Origin: JALEGB01 sp038530925
Lineage (GTDB): Bacteria > Pseudomonadota > Alphaproteobacteria > Rhodobacterales > Rhodobacteraceae
Assembly (NCBI GenBank): GCA_038530925.1
Contig: JBCBCG010000239.1
Coordinates: 1-5,045, forward strand
Length of the DNA stretch: 5,045 nt
Direction of reading: 5' to 3'
Shown: in pieces, positions 1 to 5,045 of the stretch
How the letters are laid out: each line of letters starts with the position of its first letter
How positions within the stretch are numbered: the stretch's first letter is position 1
Translations under genes and position numbers: made by a program
Notes under the pieces: model-generated
Database searches by the model: none
What the model saw: only the letters and a program-made list of their open reading frames with translations
What the model was told of the DNA's origin: nothing

Positions 1-90
1 GCCGCGGTCCGCCATCCGCCCGCGAACGACGCGAAGGCCCTCGATGGGCCGGAGCGGCGTTCCCTCCTCCTCCTGCTCCAGCGCTTCGCC
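1..90. other. Left-edge stretch with no callable gene
   Basis: This stretch lies downstream of the flavin oxidoreductase stop codon. On the minus strand the frame of that gene stays open after its TGA for all 30 codons to the edge, and an ATG in the same frame sits at 15-13 (M-A-D-R-G). A further gene could start there, but only five codons are visible. A purine-rich run (minus strand, about 79-61, GGAGGAGGAGGG-like) would make a strong ribosome binding site, yet no ATG, GTG or TTG follows at normal spacing. A GGCCC/GGGCC inverted repeat (36-50, 5-base loop) has no T-run, so I do not call it a terminator. Confidence 0.4.
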
Positions 91-1428
91 TCAAGCGGCT
101 TCGCGGTCTTTCAGCGCGGCGTGGTAGGCTTTGGCCATGCGCGCGTCATAGCCCTCCATGGCGATGAAAGTTTTGAGGACGCCAAGGCTGCGATCCACCG
201 GCTTGCCGTCGGCGACGCGGTGCATCTGGGCGTAGAACCAGGCTTGCCGGCCGAAGGCGTTCAGCATCCGCACCATGGTGATGGGCGAGCTGGCGGAGAG
301 CAGGCCCGGCCCGATCCGCAGCCGATCCTCCCAGCGCGGCAGCGCGTCGAGCGCGCCTGAGATGAGCTGGGCCGGCGCGTCGAATTCGACGCAAAGCGGG
401 CGGCCGATGCCGATCAGATCCGCCTCGCCCGCTTGCAGCGCCTCGTTCATCACTGAGGCGGTGCGGAAGCCGCCGGTCACCATGATCGGCATCGTCGCCG
501 CGCCGCGCACTTCTTGCGCGTAATCGAGAAAATACGCCTCGCGCTTCTTGGTTGTCTCGGTTTTGGGCTCCGGCCTCTCGGCGGATTTGGTGAGGCCCCC
601 TGCGCCGATCATGCTCGGCTGCTCGTAATTGCCGCCGGAGATCTCCAGGAAATCGAGCCCGAATTTGTTGAGGCGCGCGATCACGCCGGCGCTGTCCTCG
701 GTCGAAAAGCCGCCCTTCTGGAAGTCGGCGGAGTTGAGCTTCACCGAAACCGCGAAGCCCGTGCCCGCCTCCGCCTTCACCGCTTTCACCGCCTCGATCA
801 GCAGGCGCGCGCGGTTCTCCAGCGGGCCGCCCCATTCATCATCGCGCTTGTTGACCAGCGGGGAGAGGAACTGGCTGATCAAATAGCCATGGGCGCCGTG
901 GAGCTGCGCGCCGTCGAAGCCCGCCTCGCGCGCTGCGCGGGCGGCGAGGCCGAAGCGCTCGATCACGCGCTTGATCTGATCGCCGCTCATGGCGCGCGCG
1001 ACGCCGAATTTGCCGCCTGGCAAGCCGACTTGCGTCGCGCTAGGCGCGTCCGGCTGGGGATTGACGAATTTCATCGTCTGCCGCCCCGCATGCGAGAGCT
1101 GCATCATGATCTTGCCGCCATGGGCTTTGGCGCCCTCGGCCCAACGCGCCAGAAGCGCCGCTTGCTCGTTCGAGGGTTTGGCGTCGATCACCACATTGCC
1201 CGGCGCTTCGAGATTGCGCCGGTCGACCTGCACATTGCCGGTCAACTGCAAGCCGATCCCGCCTTCGGCCCAGGCGCTGTAGAGCGCGACATGCCGCTCG
1301 GTCGCGCCGTTGCGCGCATCGGCGATGCGTTCGGTCATGGCCGCTTTCACCAAGCGGTTCGGCAGCTCCAGCCCTGAGGGCAGGGTCAAGGGCGAGGAGA
1401 TGTCGGCGGCGATGGGAGGCGGCGGCAT
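91..1428 (-). CDS. Old Yellow Enzyme family NADH:flavin oxidoreductase
   Basis: A 445-residue cytoplasmic FMN enzyme of the Old Yellow Enzyme class, which typically reduces activated C=C bonds of enones, nitro compounds or related electrophiles with NAD(P)H. Visible in order: barrel start with M31-T32 at the flavin-contact position; Q110 and H113 in MQLSHAGRQ; the family signature HGAHGYL, giving substrate-binding H177 and H180 and the probable proton donor Y182; then NKRDDEWGG and ENR (193-206); K230 in VKLN, where many members have Arg; phosphate-binding VTGGFR (317-322) and GIGRPL (340-345). A tail of about 70 residues follows the barrel. It carries no Cys cluster, so the iron-sulfur/flavodoxin-like module of 2,4-dienoyl-CoA reductases is absent. 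The ATG at 1428 is the first possible start because an in-frame TGA lies four codons upstream. A GAGAGAG run about 12 bases before it is a modest ribosome binding site. Family assignment is secure; the substrate is unknown. Confidence 0.93.
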   Translation of the reverse strand: MPPPPIAADISSPLTLPSGLELPNRLVKAAMTERIADARNGATERHVALYSAWAEGGIGLQLTGNVQVDRRNLEAPGNVVIDAKPSNEQAALLARWAEGAKAHGGKIMMQLSHAGRQTMKFVNPQPDAPSATQVGLPGGKFGVARAMSGDQIKRVIERFGLAARAAREAGFDGAQLHGAHGYLISQFLSPLVNKRDDEWGGPLENRARLLIEAVKAVKAEAGTGFAVSVKLNSADFQKGGFSTEDSAGVIARLNKFGLDFLEISGGNYEQPSMIGAGGLTKSAERPEPKTETTKKREAYFLDYAQEVRGAATMPIMVTGGFRTASVMNEALQAGEADLIGIGRPLCVEFDAPAQLISGALDALPRWEDRLRIGPGLLSASSPITMVRMLNAFGRQAWFYAQMHRVADGKPVDRSLGVLKTFIAMEGYDARMAKAYHAALKDREAA

Positions 1429-1554
1429 CGGTCGGCTTCACTCTCTCTGCGCCGTCGCGTCGCTTGCTAAGCCTTTGGCTTTAGGGCGCCGGGCGGCGGG
1501 TTGCTGCGCGCGCACGCTAACGAGTGCGCCGCCGCGCCGCAATCGGCGCGCGCC
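1429..1554 (-). promoter_or_regulatory. 126-base leader before the flavin oxidoreductase, with two small hairpins
   Basis: This is the only sizeable gap within the minus-strand gene run. It contains two inverted repeats: GCGCAC/GTGCGC with an 8-base loop (1510-1529), and CTAAGCC-TTT-GGCTTTAG with one bulged T (1467-1484). On the minus strand neither is followed by a T-run, so neither looks like an intrinsic terminator. I see no convincing -35/-10 pair and no copy of the CATAC/GTATG repeat found in the divergent region. The gap could hold a weak promoter, an mRNA-processing hairpin or an attenuating structure. Readthrough from the upstream genes remains possible. Confidence 0.35.
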
Positions 1555-2478
1555 TCAGCTGGATTGCGACGCCTGGCGCTCCAGCCAGAGGCGGTAGGCG
1601 CTGTGGTCGAGCTCGGCGCCGCCCTGATCCTCGACCAGCTCGGCGTAGGCGCGCGCCGCCTGGCGCGTCAGCGGCAGATCGAGCCCGCCCGCGGCCGCGG
1701 CGCGGAGAGCGTTGTCGAGATCCTTGCGCTGCAGGCGGCAGGGCCCGCCTGGCGCGTAATCCCCTTCAATCATCCGGCGGCCATGCGCCTCCAATATCTT
1801 GCTGTCCGCAAAGCCGCCTTGGAGCGCCGCGCGCACCGCCGCCGGATCGCAGCCTTCCGCCTCCGCCAGCGCCAGCGCTTCGGCGACCGCGCCGATTGTG
1901 ACGCCGACGATGGTTTGGTTGGCGAGTTTGGCCGCCTGGCCCGCGCCGGGACCGCCGACCCGCGCCGCGCGGCCGAGCGGCGCCAAGACCGCGGCGGCGC
2001 GGGCGCAGGCGCTCTCCGATCCGCCCATCATGATGGCGAGCGTTCCTGCGATCGCGCCGGCTTCCCCTCCGGAAACCGGCGCGTCGACCGCCTCGGCGCC
2101 CATCGCCGCGAGCGTCGCCGCATGCGCGCGGGCGCGGTCCGGCTCGATCGAGGCCATGTCGATGAAGAGAGCGCCCATCGGCGCATGGCGCGCCGCGCCG
2201 GCGCTGGGCGGCGTGGGATGGGGCGGCGCCTCCTCTCCGAACAGCACCGCGCTGGTGGCGGGCCCATGCTCGAGCATGGTCAGGACGAATTCGGCCTCCG
2301 CGACCGCCGCCGCCGCGCTCGGCGCGACGGTCGCGACATCGCCCAGGGCCTCCGCCTTGGCCGCGGTGCGGTTCCACACTGTGACGGCGCAGTCGGCGGC
2401 GGCGAGATTGCGGGCCATGGGCGCGCCCATGATCCCGGTTCCCAACACCGCGACGCGCGTGAGGCTCGCGCTCGCCAT
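1555..2478 (-). CDS. Beta-hydroxyacid dehydrogenase, tartronate semialdehyde reductase-like
   Basis: A 307-residue NAD(P)-dependent oxidoreductase of the 3-hydroxyisobutyrate / 6-phosphogluconate dehydrogenase superfamily, which interconverts short beta-hydroxyacids and their semialdehydes. The N-terminal Rossmann fold shows GTGIMG (13-18) with N36-R37 after strand 2, often associated with NADP(H). Substrate-binding DAPVSGG (132-138) follows. The helical domain carries catalytic K184 in KLANQ, then QGGFADSKILE (220-230), KDL (252-254), LPLT (268-271) and DHSA (291-294). These C-terminal motifs resemble E. coli GarR (2-hydroxy-3-oxopropionate reductase) as I remember it. No glyoxylate carboligase or hydroxypyruvate isomerase gene is visible, so the physiological substrate may differ. 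An Ala/Pro-rich loop (about 84-100) makes the region between VLFGE and the next strand roughly ten residues longer than in GarR. The ATG starts 10 bases after the upstream stop, with GAGGG seven bases before it. The Gly motif just inside the N-terminus supports this start. Confidence 0.9.
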   Translation of the reverse strand: MASASLTRVAVLGTGIMGAPMARNLAAADCAVTVWNRTAAKAEALGDVATVAPSAAAAVAEAEFVLTMLEHGPATSAVLFGEEAPPHPTPPSAGAARHAPMGALFIDMASIEPDRARAHAATLAAMGAEAVDAPVSGGEAGAIAGTLAIMMGGSESACARAAAVLAPLGRAARVGGPGAGQAAKLANQTIVGVTIGAVAEALALAEAEGCDPAAVRAALQGGFADSKILEAHGRRMIEGDYAPGGPCRLQRKDLDNALRAAAAGGLDLPLTRQAARAYAELVEDQGGAELDHSAYRLWLERQASQSS

Positions 2479-2485
2479 CGCCGCG

Positions 2486-2490
2486 CCCTC
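2486..2490 (-). promoter_or_regulatory. Ribosome binding site built from the upstream stop codon
   Basis: On the minus strand the junction reads TGA-GGG-CGCGGCG-ATG. The GA of the stop codon of the medium-chain dehydrogenase forms part of the GAGGG Shine-Dalgarno of the hydroxyacid dehydrogenase, seven bases before its ATG. This fixes the start at 2478 and suggests termination-reinitiation coupling. Confidence 0.65.
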
Positions 2491-3532
2491 AGCCGGCGAT
2501 GAACACTTTGCCGGCGTTCGGGGCGGAGGTCAGCGCGGGCAGCCGGGCATGCGCTTCGCGCAAAGGGATTTTCTCTCCCACATCCGTGCCCCAGGCGCCG
2601 GAGCCGAAGCGTTGGAAGAGCTCGCCGAACAGCGCCATCGTCTCCTCCTTCGATTTGCGCCCCAACCACGCGGTCAGCCAAAACCCTTCGATCTGCTTTT
2701 GCGTGAAGACCAGCGTCGCCAGCTGATCAGTGGTCACCGCGCCCGGCGCGAGCTTGCCGTAGATCACCCAGCGCGTCTTCGGCGGCATTGCGAAAAAGAG
2801 ATCCGTCGATGTCTGATCCACCACCGCATCGAGCAGCACGGTCGGCTTCATCTCGCTCAGCGCCGCCCCGAGCTTGGCCTCGTAATCGCCCGCCGTCGTC
2901 ACCAGCACCTCGGCCGCGCCGAGATCCTTGAGCTGCGCCGCTTGCGCCTCGCGGCGCACCACCGGCACGGCTTTGACGCCCTTATCCTTGGCGTATGCCG
3001 TCATCAGCTTGCCGAGCGAGCTGCCGCCCGCCGTCATCAGAACCGCCTCGGCGCCGGCCTCGGCCGCCAGCGTGATCATGCCGATGGCGGTGAGCGGGTT
3101 GACGAACAGCGCCGCGGCGTCTTCGTCGCGCACCATATCCGGCAGCGGCACGCAGGAGGCGGCGTCCGCCAGCACATACTCCGCCCAGAGGCCTGTGCCC
3201 TTCGGCGAGACGAACACGGCGCAGCGCTTGCCCATCAGGCCTTCCGCGCCCGCGCCGACGGCCACCACATCGCCGCAGCCTTCGAAGCCGGCGACGCCGC
3301 CCTTCACCCGCGGCAAGCCGTATTCGCCCTTGATGAAGTGAATGTCCGACGGGTTCACCGCCGAAAGCCGGAGCTTCACCAGCGCCTGGCCGGGTCCGGG
3401 CTGCGGCGTCGCGATCTCCTCGCCCTTCAGATACGGCTCGAGGCTGTCGAGCCGCGGCCCGACGCTTTGGCTCGGATCGCCGAAGCCGCTTTCGGTCATC
3501 GTCAGGGCGAACATGCTCTCTGGCGCAGTCAT
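2489..3532 (-). CDS. Zinc-free medium-chain dehydrogenase/reductase (quinone oxidoreductase / enoyl reductase type)
   Basis: A 347-residue NAD(P)H-dependent reductase of the medium-chain (MDR) superfamily. The GroES-like catalytic domain shows AVNPSD (58-63) and GFEGCGDVVAVG (82-93). The Rossmann domain begins after NPLTA (145-149), with the nucleotide loop TAGGSSLG (167-174) and VVRRE (191-195) after strand 2; the two Arg residues there suggest NADPH. The catalytic zinc ligands and the four-Cys structural zinc site of alcohol dehydrogenases are not visible; Cys occurs only at 86, 104 and 127. NPSD plus NPLTA point to the quinone oxidoreductase group and to mitochondrial-type trans-2-enoyl-CoA reductase, so the likely chemistry is NADPH reduction of an enone or enoyl thioester. 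The frame is open upstream to 3685, but that extension runs back over the repressor gene and has no family content. The ATG at 3532 has GGGAGAG seven bases before it, so I chose that start. Family is firm, substrate open. Confidence 0.9.
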   Translation of the reverse strand: MTAPESMFALTMTESGFGDPSQSVGPRLDSLEPYLKGEEIATPQPGPGQALVKLRLSAVNPSDIHFIKGEYGLPRVKGGVAGFEGCGDVVAVGAGAEGLMGKRCAVFVSPKGTGLWAEYVLADAASCVPLPDMVRDEDAAALFVNPLTAIGMITLAAEAGAEAVLMTAGGSSLGKLMTAYAKDKGVKAVPVVRREAQAAQLKDLGAAEVLVTTAGDYEAKLGAALSEMKPTVLLDAVVDQTSTDLFFAMPPKTRWVIYGKLAPGAVTTDQLATLVFTQKQIEGFWLTAWLGRKSKEETMALFGELFQRFGSGAWGTDVGEKIPLREAHARLPALTSAPNAGKVFIAG

Positions 3533-3539
3533 CTGATTT

Positions 3540-3546
3540 CTCTCCC
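3540..3546 (-). promoter_or_regulatory. Ribosome binding site of the medium-chain dehydrogenase
   Basis: The minus strand reads TAG-GGAGAG-AAATCAG-ATG. The last base of the repressor stop codon starts a strong GGGAGAG Shine-Dalgarno, placed seven bases before the ATG at 3532. It is the deciding evidence for that start over the longer open frame. Confidence 0.75.
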
Positions 3547-4205
3547 TAGTCTTTTGTCGTTTCTTCTGTGTGTGTCGCGGATGCGAGGACGCCGAACAGC
3601 GCTTGGCGCGCGATGCGGCGGGCCAGCGCGTCTTTTTGTCCGCCGCGCGCGCCTTGGCGCTCGGCTCGGAAGAACAGGACGCCATTCAGGCTGAGAAGGA
3701 AGGTCTTCACCGCCGTCCCGTCCGGCGCGGCCTCCGCCGGCGCGGCGGCGGCGATCGCAGCTTCAAAGCGCGCCTCATAACTCACCTGGCGCCGGCGCAG
3801 CGCCTCGAGGGCGGCGTGATCATCCGCGCGCGCCGCCGCGCGCGCCGCGGCGTCGATGCCGATGAAGCCGACGCGATGCGCCGCGCGATCCTCGATAAGC
3901 GCGGCCACATGCGCCGCCGCCATTGCGGAGAGGCGCGCCGCAGGTTCGGCGTGCGGGGCGGCCGCGGCGGCGATGCGCGCCTCCAGCCGGTCCATCGCAT
4001 CCTGATAGACCGCGCAGAACAGCGCCGTCTTCGAGCGGAAATAATGATAGACGCGCCCTTTCGTGGCGCCCATGCGCTTGGCCACCGCGTCAAGACTGGC
4101 GCCTTCGAACCCAAGCTCGGAAAACAGCGCCGCCGCCGCGGCCAGGATCTCACGCTCCGCCTGCGTCCGCTCTGGCTGCGCCTCAGGGCTCTGATCGTCG
4201 GGCAT
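3546..4205 (-). CDS. TetR/AcrR-family transcriptional repressor
   Basis: A 219-residue one-component regulator, expected to be a dimer that leaves its operator when it binds a small ligand. The N-terminal DNA-binding domain covers roughly residues 14-62. It opens with helix 1 (REILAAAAALFSELGFEGAS), and the helix-turn-helix follows (about 37-56) with the core GATKGRVYHYF and then RSKTALF, the usual TetR hallmark. The rest is an Ala-rich all-helical ligand-binding and dimerisation domain without a diagnostic motif, so the ligand cannot be predicted. Length is normal for the family. The frame stays open upstream to 4697, opposite the divergent dehydrogenase, but the TetR fold is complete from the ATG at 4205. 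The ribosome binding site is weak (GCGAG, about seven bases before the ATG), consistent with low expression. It is the first gene of a leftward run (13 bases to the next gene) and sits back to back with the short-chain dehydrogenase. The inverted repeat at 4276-4291 is its best candidate operator. Confidence 0.93.
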   Translation of the reverse strand: MPDDQSPEAQPERTQAEREILAAAAALFSELGFEGASLDAVAKRMGATKGRVYHYFRSKTALFCAVYQDAMDRLEARIAAAAAPHAEPAARLSAMAAAHVAALIEDRAAHRVGFIGIDAAARAAARADDHAALEALRRRQVSYEARFEAAIAAAAPAEAAPDGTAVKTFLLSLNGVLFFRAERQGARGGQKDALARRIARQALFGVLASATHTEETTKD

Positions 4206-4269
4206 GGGGGCTCGCTTTGGCGGGAGTGAGGCCGACGCTGGAGACGCAGCGGCGCAACATGCGGAGGCA

Positions 4270-4297
4270 GCTATACATACGCGGCGGTATGACGCAA
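4270..4297 (-). promoter_or_regulatory. Candidate promoter of the repressor gene
   Basis: Reading the minus strand, TTGCGT (4297-4292) as -35 and TATAGC (4275-4270) as -10 are separated by exactly 16 bases. Those 16 bases are the whole CATAC-N6-GTATG repeat. Transcription would start near 4263, giving a leader of about 58 bases before the ATG at 4205. The hexamers match the sigma-70 consensus only at 3/6 and 4/6 positions, so this is a prediction from position and context. Confidence 0.4.
4276..4291. promoter_or_regulatory. Candidate TetR operator, CATAC-N6-GTATG
   Basis: This is a perfect inverted repeat of 5-bp arms around GCGGCG. It is the only clear dyad I found in the divergent region and lies where a repressor would block the candidate promoter. 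The left half, with two preceding bases, reads TACATAC, which matches a half-site of the E. coli AcrR operator as I remember it. Length and symmetry suit a TetR dimer. Binding is inferred from position and symmetry. Confidence 0.55.
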
Positions 4298-4346
4298 TGA
4301 GGAGCGGAAGCCGGCCGCAACGACAGTCCGGCGCGGAGACGACGAC

Positions 4347-4353
4347 AAGGGAG
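4347..4353 (+). promoter_or_regulatory. Ribosome binding site of the short-chain dehydrogenase
   Basis: AAGGGAG lies nine bases before the ATG at 4363. Two other in-frame ATGs exist. The one at 4354 follows the purine run with no spacer, and the one at 4297 would add 22 residues of low-complexity sequence. Both are less likely starts. Confidence 0.65.
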
Positions 4354-4362
4354 ATGCGGGAT

Positions 4363-5045
4363 ATGGGCGAGAGCGAGTTTGCGGGAAAGGTGGTGATGAT
4401 CTCGGGCGCGACGAGCGGGATCGGGCTCGCCGCGGCCGAGGCGTTCGCGGCGCGCGGCGCGCGTCTCTCGCTCACAGATCTCTCCGAGGCGGCTCTCGCG
4501 GAGACGGCGGCGCGCCTGTCCGAAAGCGGCGCCGCGGTGGCGACGCATGCGGGCGACATCGCCGAGGAGGCGACCTCGGAGGACTGGGCGAAAGCGACGC
4601 TCAAACGCTTCGGCGGGATCGACATCGCCTTCAACAACGCTGGGATCGAGCAGCCCATGCTCCGCACCGAGGATGTGCCGGGCGAGATGGCGCGCAAAGT
4701 GTTCGAGATCGACGCGCTCGGCGTGCTCTACGCGATGAAGCACCAATTGCCGGTGATGGCGCGGCTTTCGGCGGAAGATAAAGCCGACCGCTCGGTGCTG
4801 AACACCGCGTCCATGGCCGGCGTGATGGGCGCGCCGTGGCTCTCGAGCTATGTCGGCGCCAAGCACGCTGTGGTCGGCATGACGCGCACCGCCGCCCGCG
4901 AATACGCCCGCGCCGGCGTTCGGGTGAACGCGCTCTGCCCGGCCTTCTTCCGCACGCGCATGGTGATGGAGACTATGGCGCAGCATCCTAAAGGGCCGGA
5001 GGAGGCGATCAAAGCGATCACCGCCGACATTCCCATGCGCCGGAT
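4363..5045 (+). CDS. Classical short-chain dehydrogenase/reductase (3' end cut by window)
   Basis: The first 227 codons of an NAD(P)-dependent alcohol/ketone oxidoreductase with one Rossmann fold. Family members are usually about 250 residues, so perhaps 25-35 codons are missing. Motifs: glycine-rich SGATSGIG (14-21), D39 after strand 2, which favours NAD(H) over NADP(H), NNAG (91-94), then catalytic S150 in NTASMAG, Y163 and K167 in YVGAK. The Ser-Tyr gap of 13 is standard. Two positions differ from the usual pattern: the active-site Asn in the V-N-x-x-G motif is D117 (IDALG), and the PG after strand 6 is P193-A194. The start at 4363 puts the glycine motif at the normal distance from the N-terminus and has the best-spaced ribosome binding site. 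Its divergent placement from the TetR gene suggests it is a direct target of that repressor. Family is firm; the substrate is unknown. Confidence 0.9.
   Translation, partial: MGESEFAGKVVMISGATSGIGLAAAEAFAARGARLSLTDLSEAALAETAARLSESGAAVATHAGDIAEEATSEDWAKATLKRFGGIDIAFNNAGIEQPMLRTEDVPGEMARKVFEIDALGVLYAMKHQLPVMARLSAEDKADRSVLNTASMAGVMGAPWLSSYVGAKHAVVGMTRTAAREYARAGVRVNALCPAFFRTRMVMETMAQHPKGPEEAIKAITADIPMRR

Larger units (their letters stand above)
4206..4362. promoter_or_regulatory. Divergent intergenic control region
   Basis: These 157 bases separate the repressor gene (leftward) from the short-chain dehydrogenase (rightward) and must contain the promoters for both. The short AT-rich island around 4271-4300 stands out in very GC-rich surroundings and holds the inverted repeat and the best promoter elements. 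For the rightward gene, GCTATAC (4270-4276) resembles an alphaproteobacterial -10, but no good -35 is visible at 16-18 bases upstream. I see no second copy of the repeat. Confidence 0.6.

Noticed and set aside
36..50. GGCCC/GGGCC inverted repeat as a terminator for the flavin oxidoreductase gene
   Set aside because: Five-base arms with no T-run on the minus strand are common by chance in DNA this GC-rich.
514..1377. A 287-codon open frame on the plus strand
   Set aside because: It is antisense to the flavin oxidoreductase and has no domain pattern or credible ribosome binding site.
3533..3685. A 51-codon N-terminal extension of the MDR frame
   Set aside because: It overlaps the end of the repressor gene, is Arg/Lys/Ala-rich without family content, and a strong ribosome binding site precedes the ATG at 3532.
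1799..3694. A 631-codon open frame on the plus strand
   Set aside because: It lies opposite two genes with complete family motifs, and its translation is Arg/Ala/His-rich with no recognisable domain. Long antisense frames are expected where GC-ending codons remove stops.
4297..4362. An in-frame ATG upstream of the short-chain dehydrogenase
   Set aside because: It would place 22 polar low-complexity residues ahead of a fold that normally starts a few residues before the glycine motif. The ATG at 4363 has the better ribosome binding site.
4206..4697. A 164-codon N-terminal extension of the repressor frame
   Set aside because: It runs opposite the short-chain dehydrogenase and through the promoter region. 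The TetR domain is complete from the ATG at 4205.
4183..4986. A 267-codon open frame on the minus strand
   Set aside because: It is antisense to the short-chain dehydrogenase, whose catalytic motifs are all in place, and its translation is His/Arg/Ala-rich without a domain.

Overview
The window is strongly GC-rich, and every gene favours codons ending in G or C. Together with proteobacterial-style Shine-Dalgarno (SD) sequences, this suggests a high-GC proteobacterium, most likely an alphaproteobacterium. That placement is inferred from composition and protein character only. I see no RNA gene, CRISPR array, insertion sequence, origin or phage feature.

Layout. Four genes lie on the minus strand and one on the plus strand, diverging from a 157-base control region (4206-4362). 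Leftward from that region come a TetR/AcrR-family repressor (4205-3546), a zinc-free medium-chain dehydrogenase/reductase of the quinone oxidoreductase or enoyl reductase type (3532-2489), a beta-hydroxyacid dehydrogenase resembling tartronate semialdehyde reductase (2478-1555) and, after a 126-base gap, an Old Yellow Enzyme family flavin oxidoreductase (1428-91). Rightward is a classical short-chain dehydrogenase/reductase (from 4363), cut by the right edge. The left 90 bases hold no gene I can call.

How the genes fit together. The first three minus-strand genes are separated by 13 and 10 bases. In both junctions the stop codon of one gene adjoins or overlaps the SD of the next, so they are very probably one transcript with coupled translation. 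The flavin oxidoreductase may belong to the same transcript or have its own leader. The divergent region carries one perfect 5-bp inverted repeat, CATAC-N6-GTATG (4276-4291). It lies exactly between a plausible -35 and -10 for the repressor gene, which is the arrangement expected of a self-regulating TetR repressor that also controls a divergent target. The cluster therefore looks like a TetR-controlled set of four redox enzymes from four unrelated folds, suited to stepwise oxidation/reduction of a carbonyl or alpha,beta-unsaturated compound, or to detoxifying one. The substrate cannot be read from the sequence.

Nothing here is an obviously new system. The points most worth a second look are the operator/promoter geometry, an Asn-to-Asp change at the usual catalytic Asn of the short-chain dehydrogenase, and a Pro-rich insertion in the hydroxyacid dehydrogenase.
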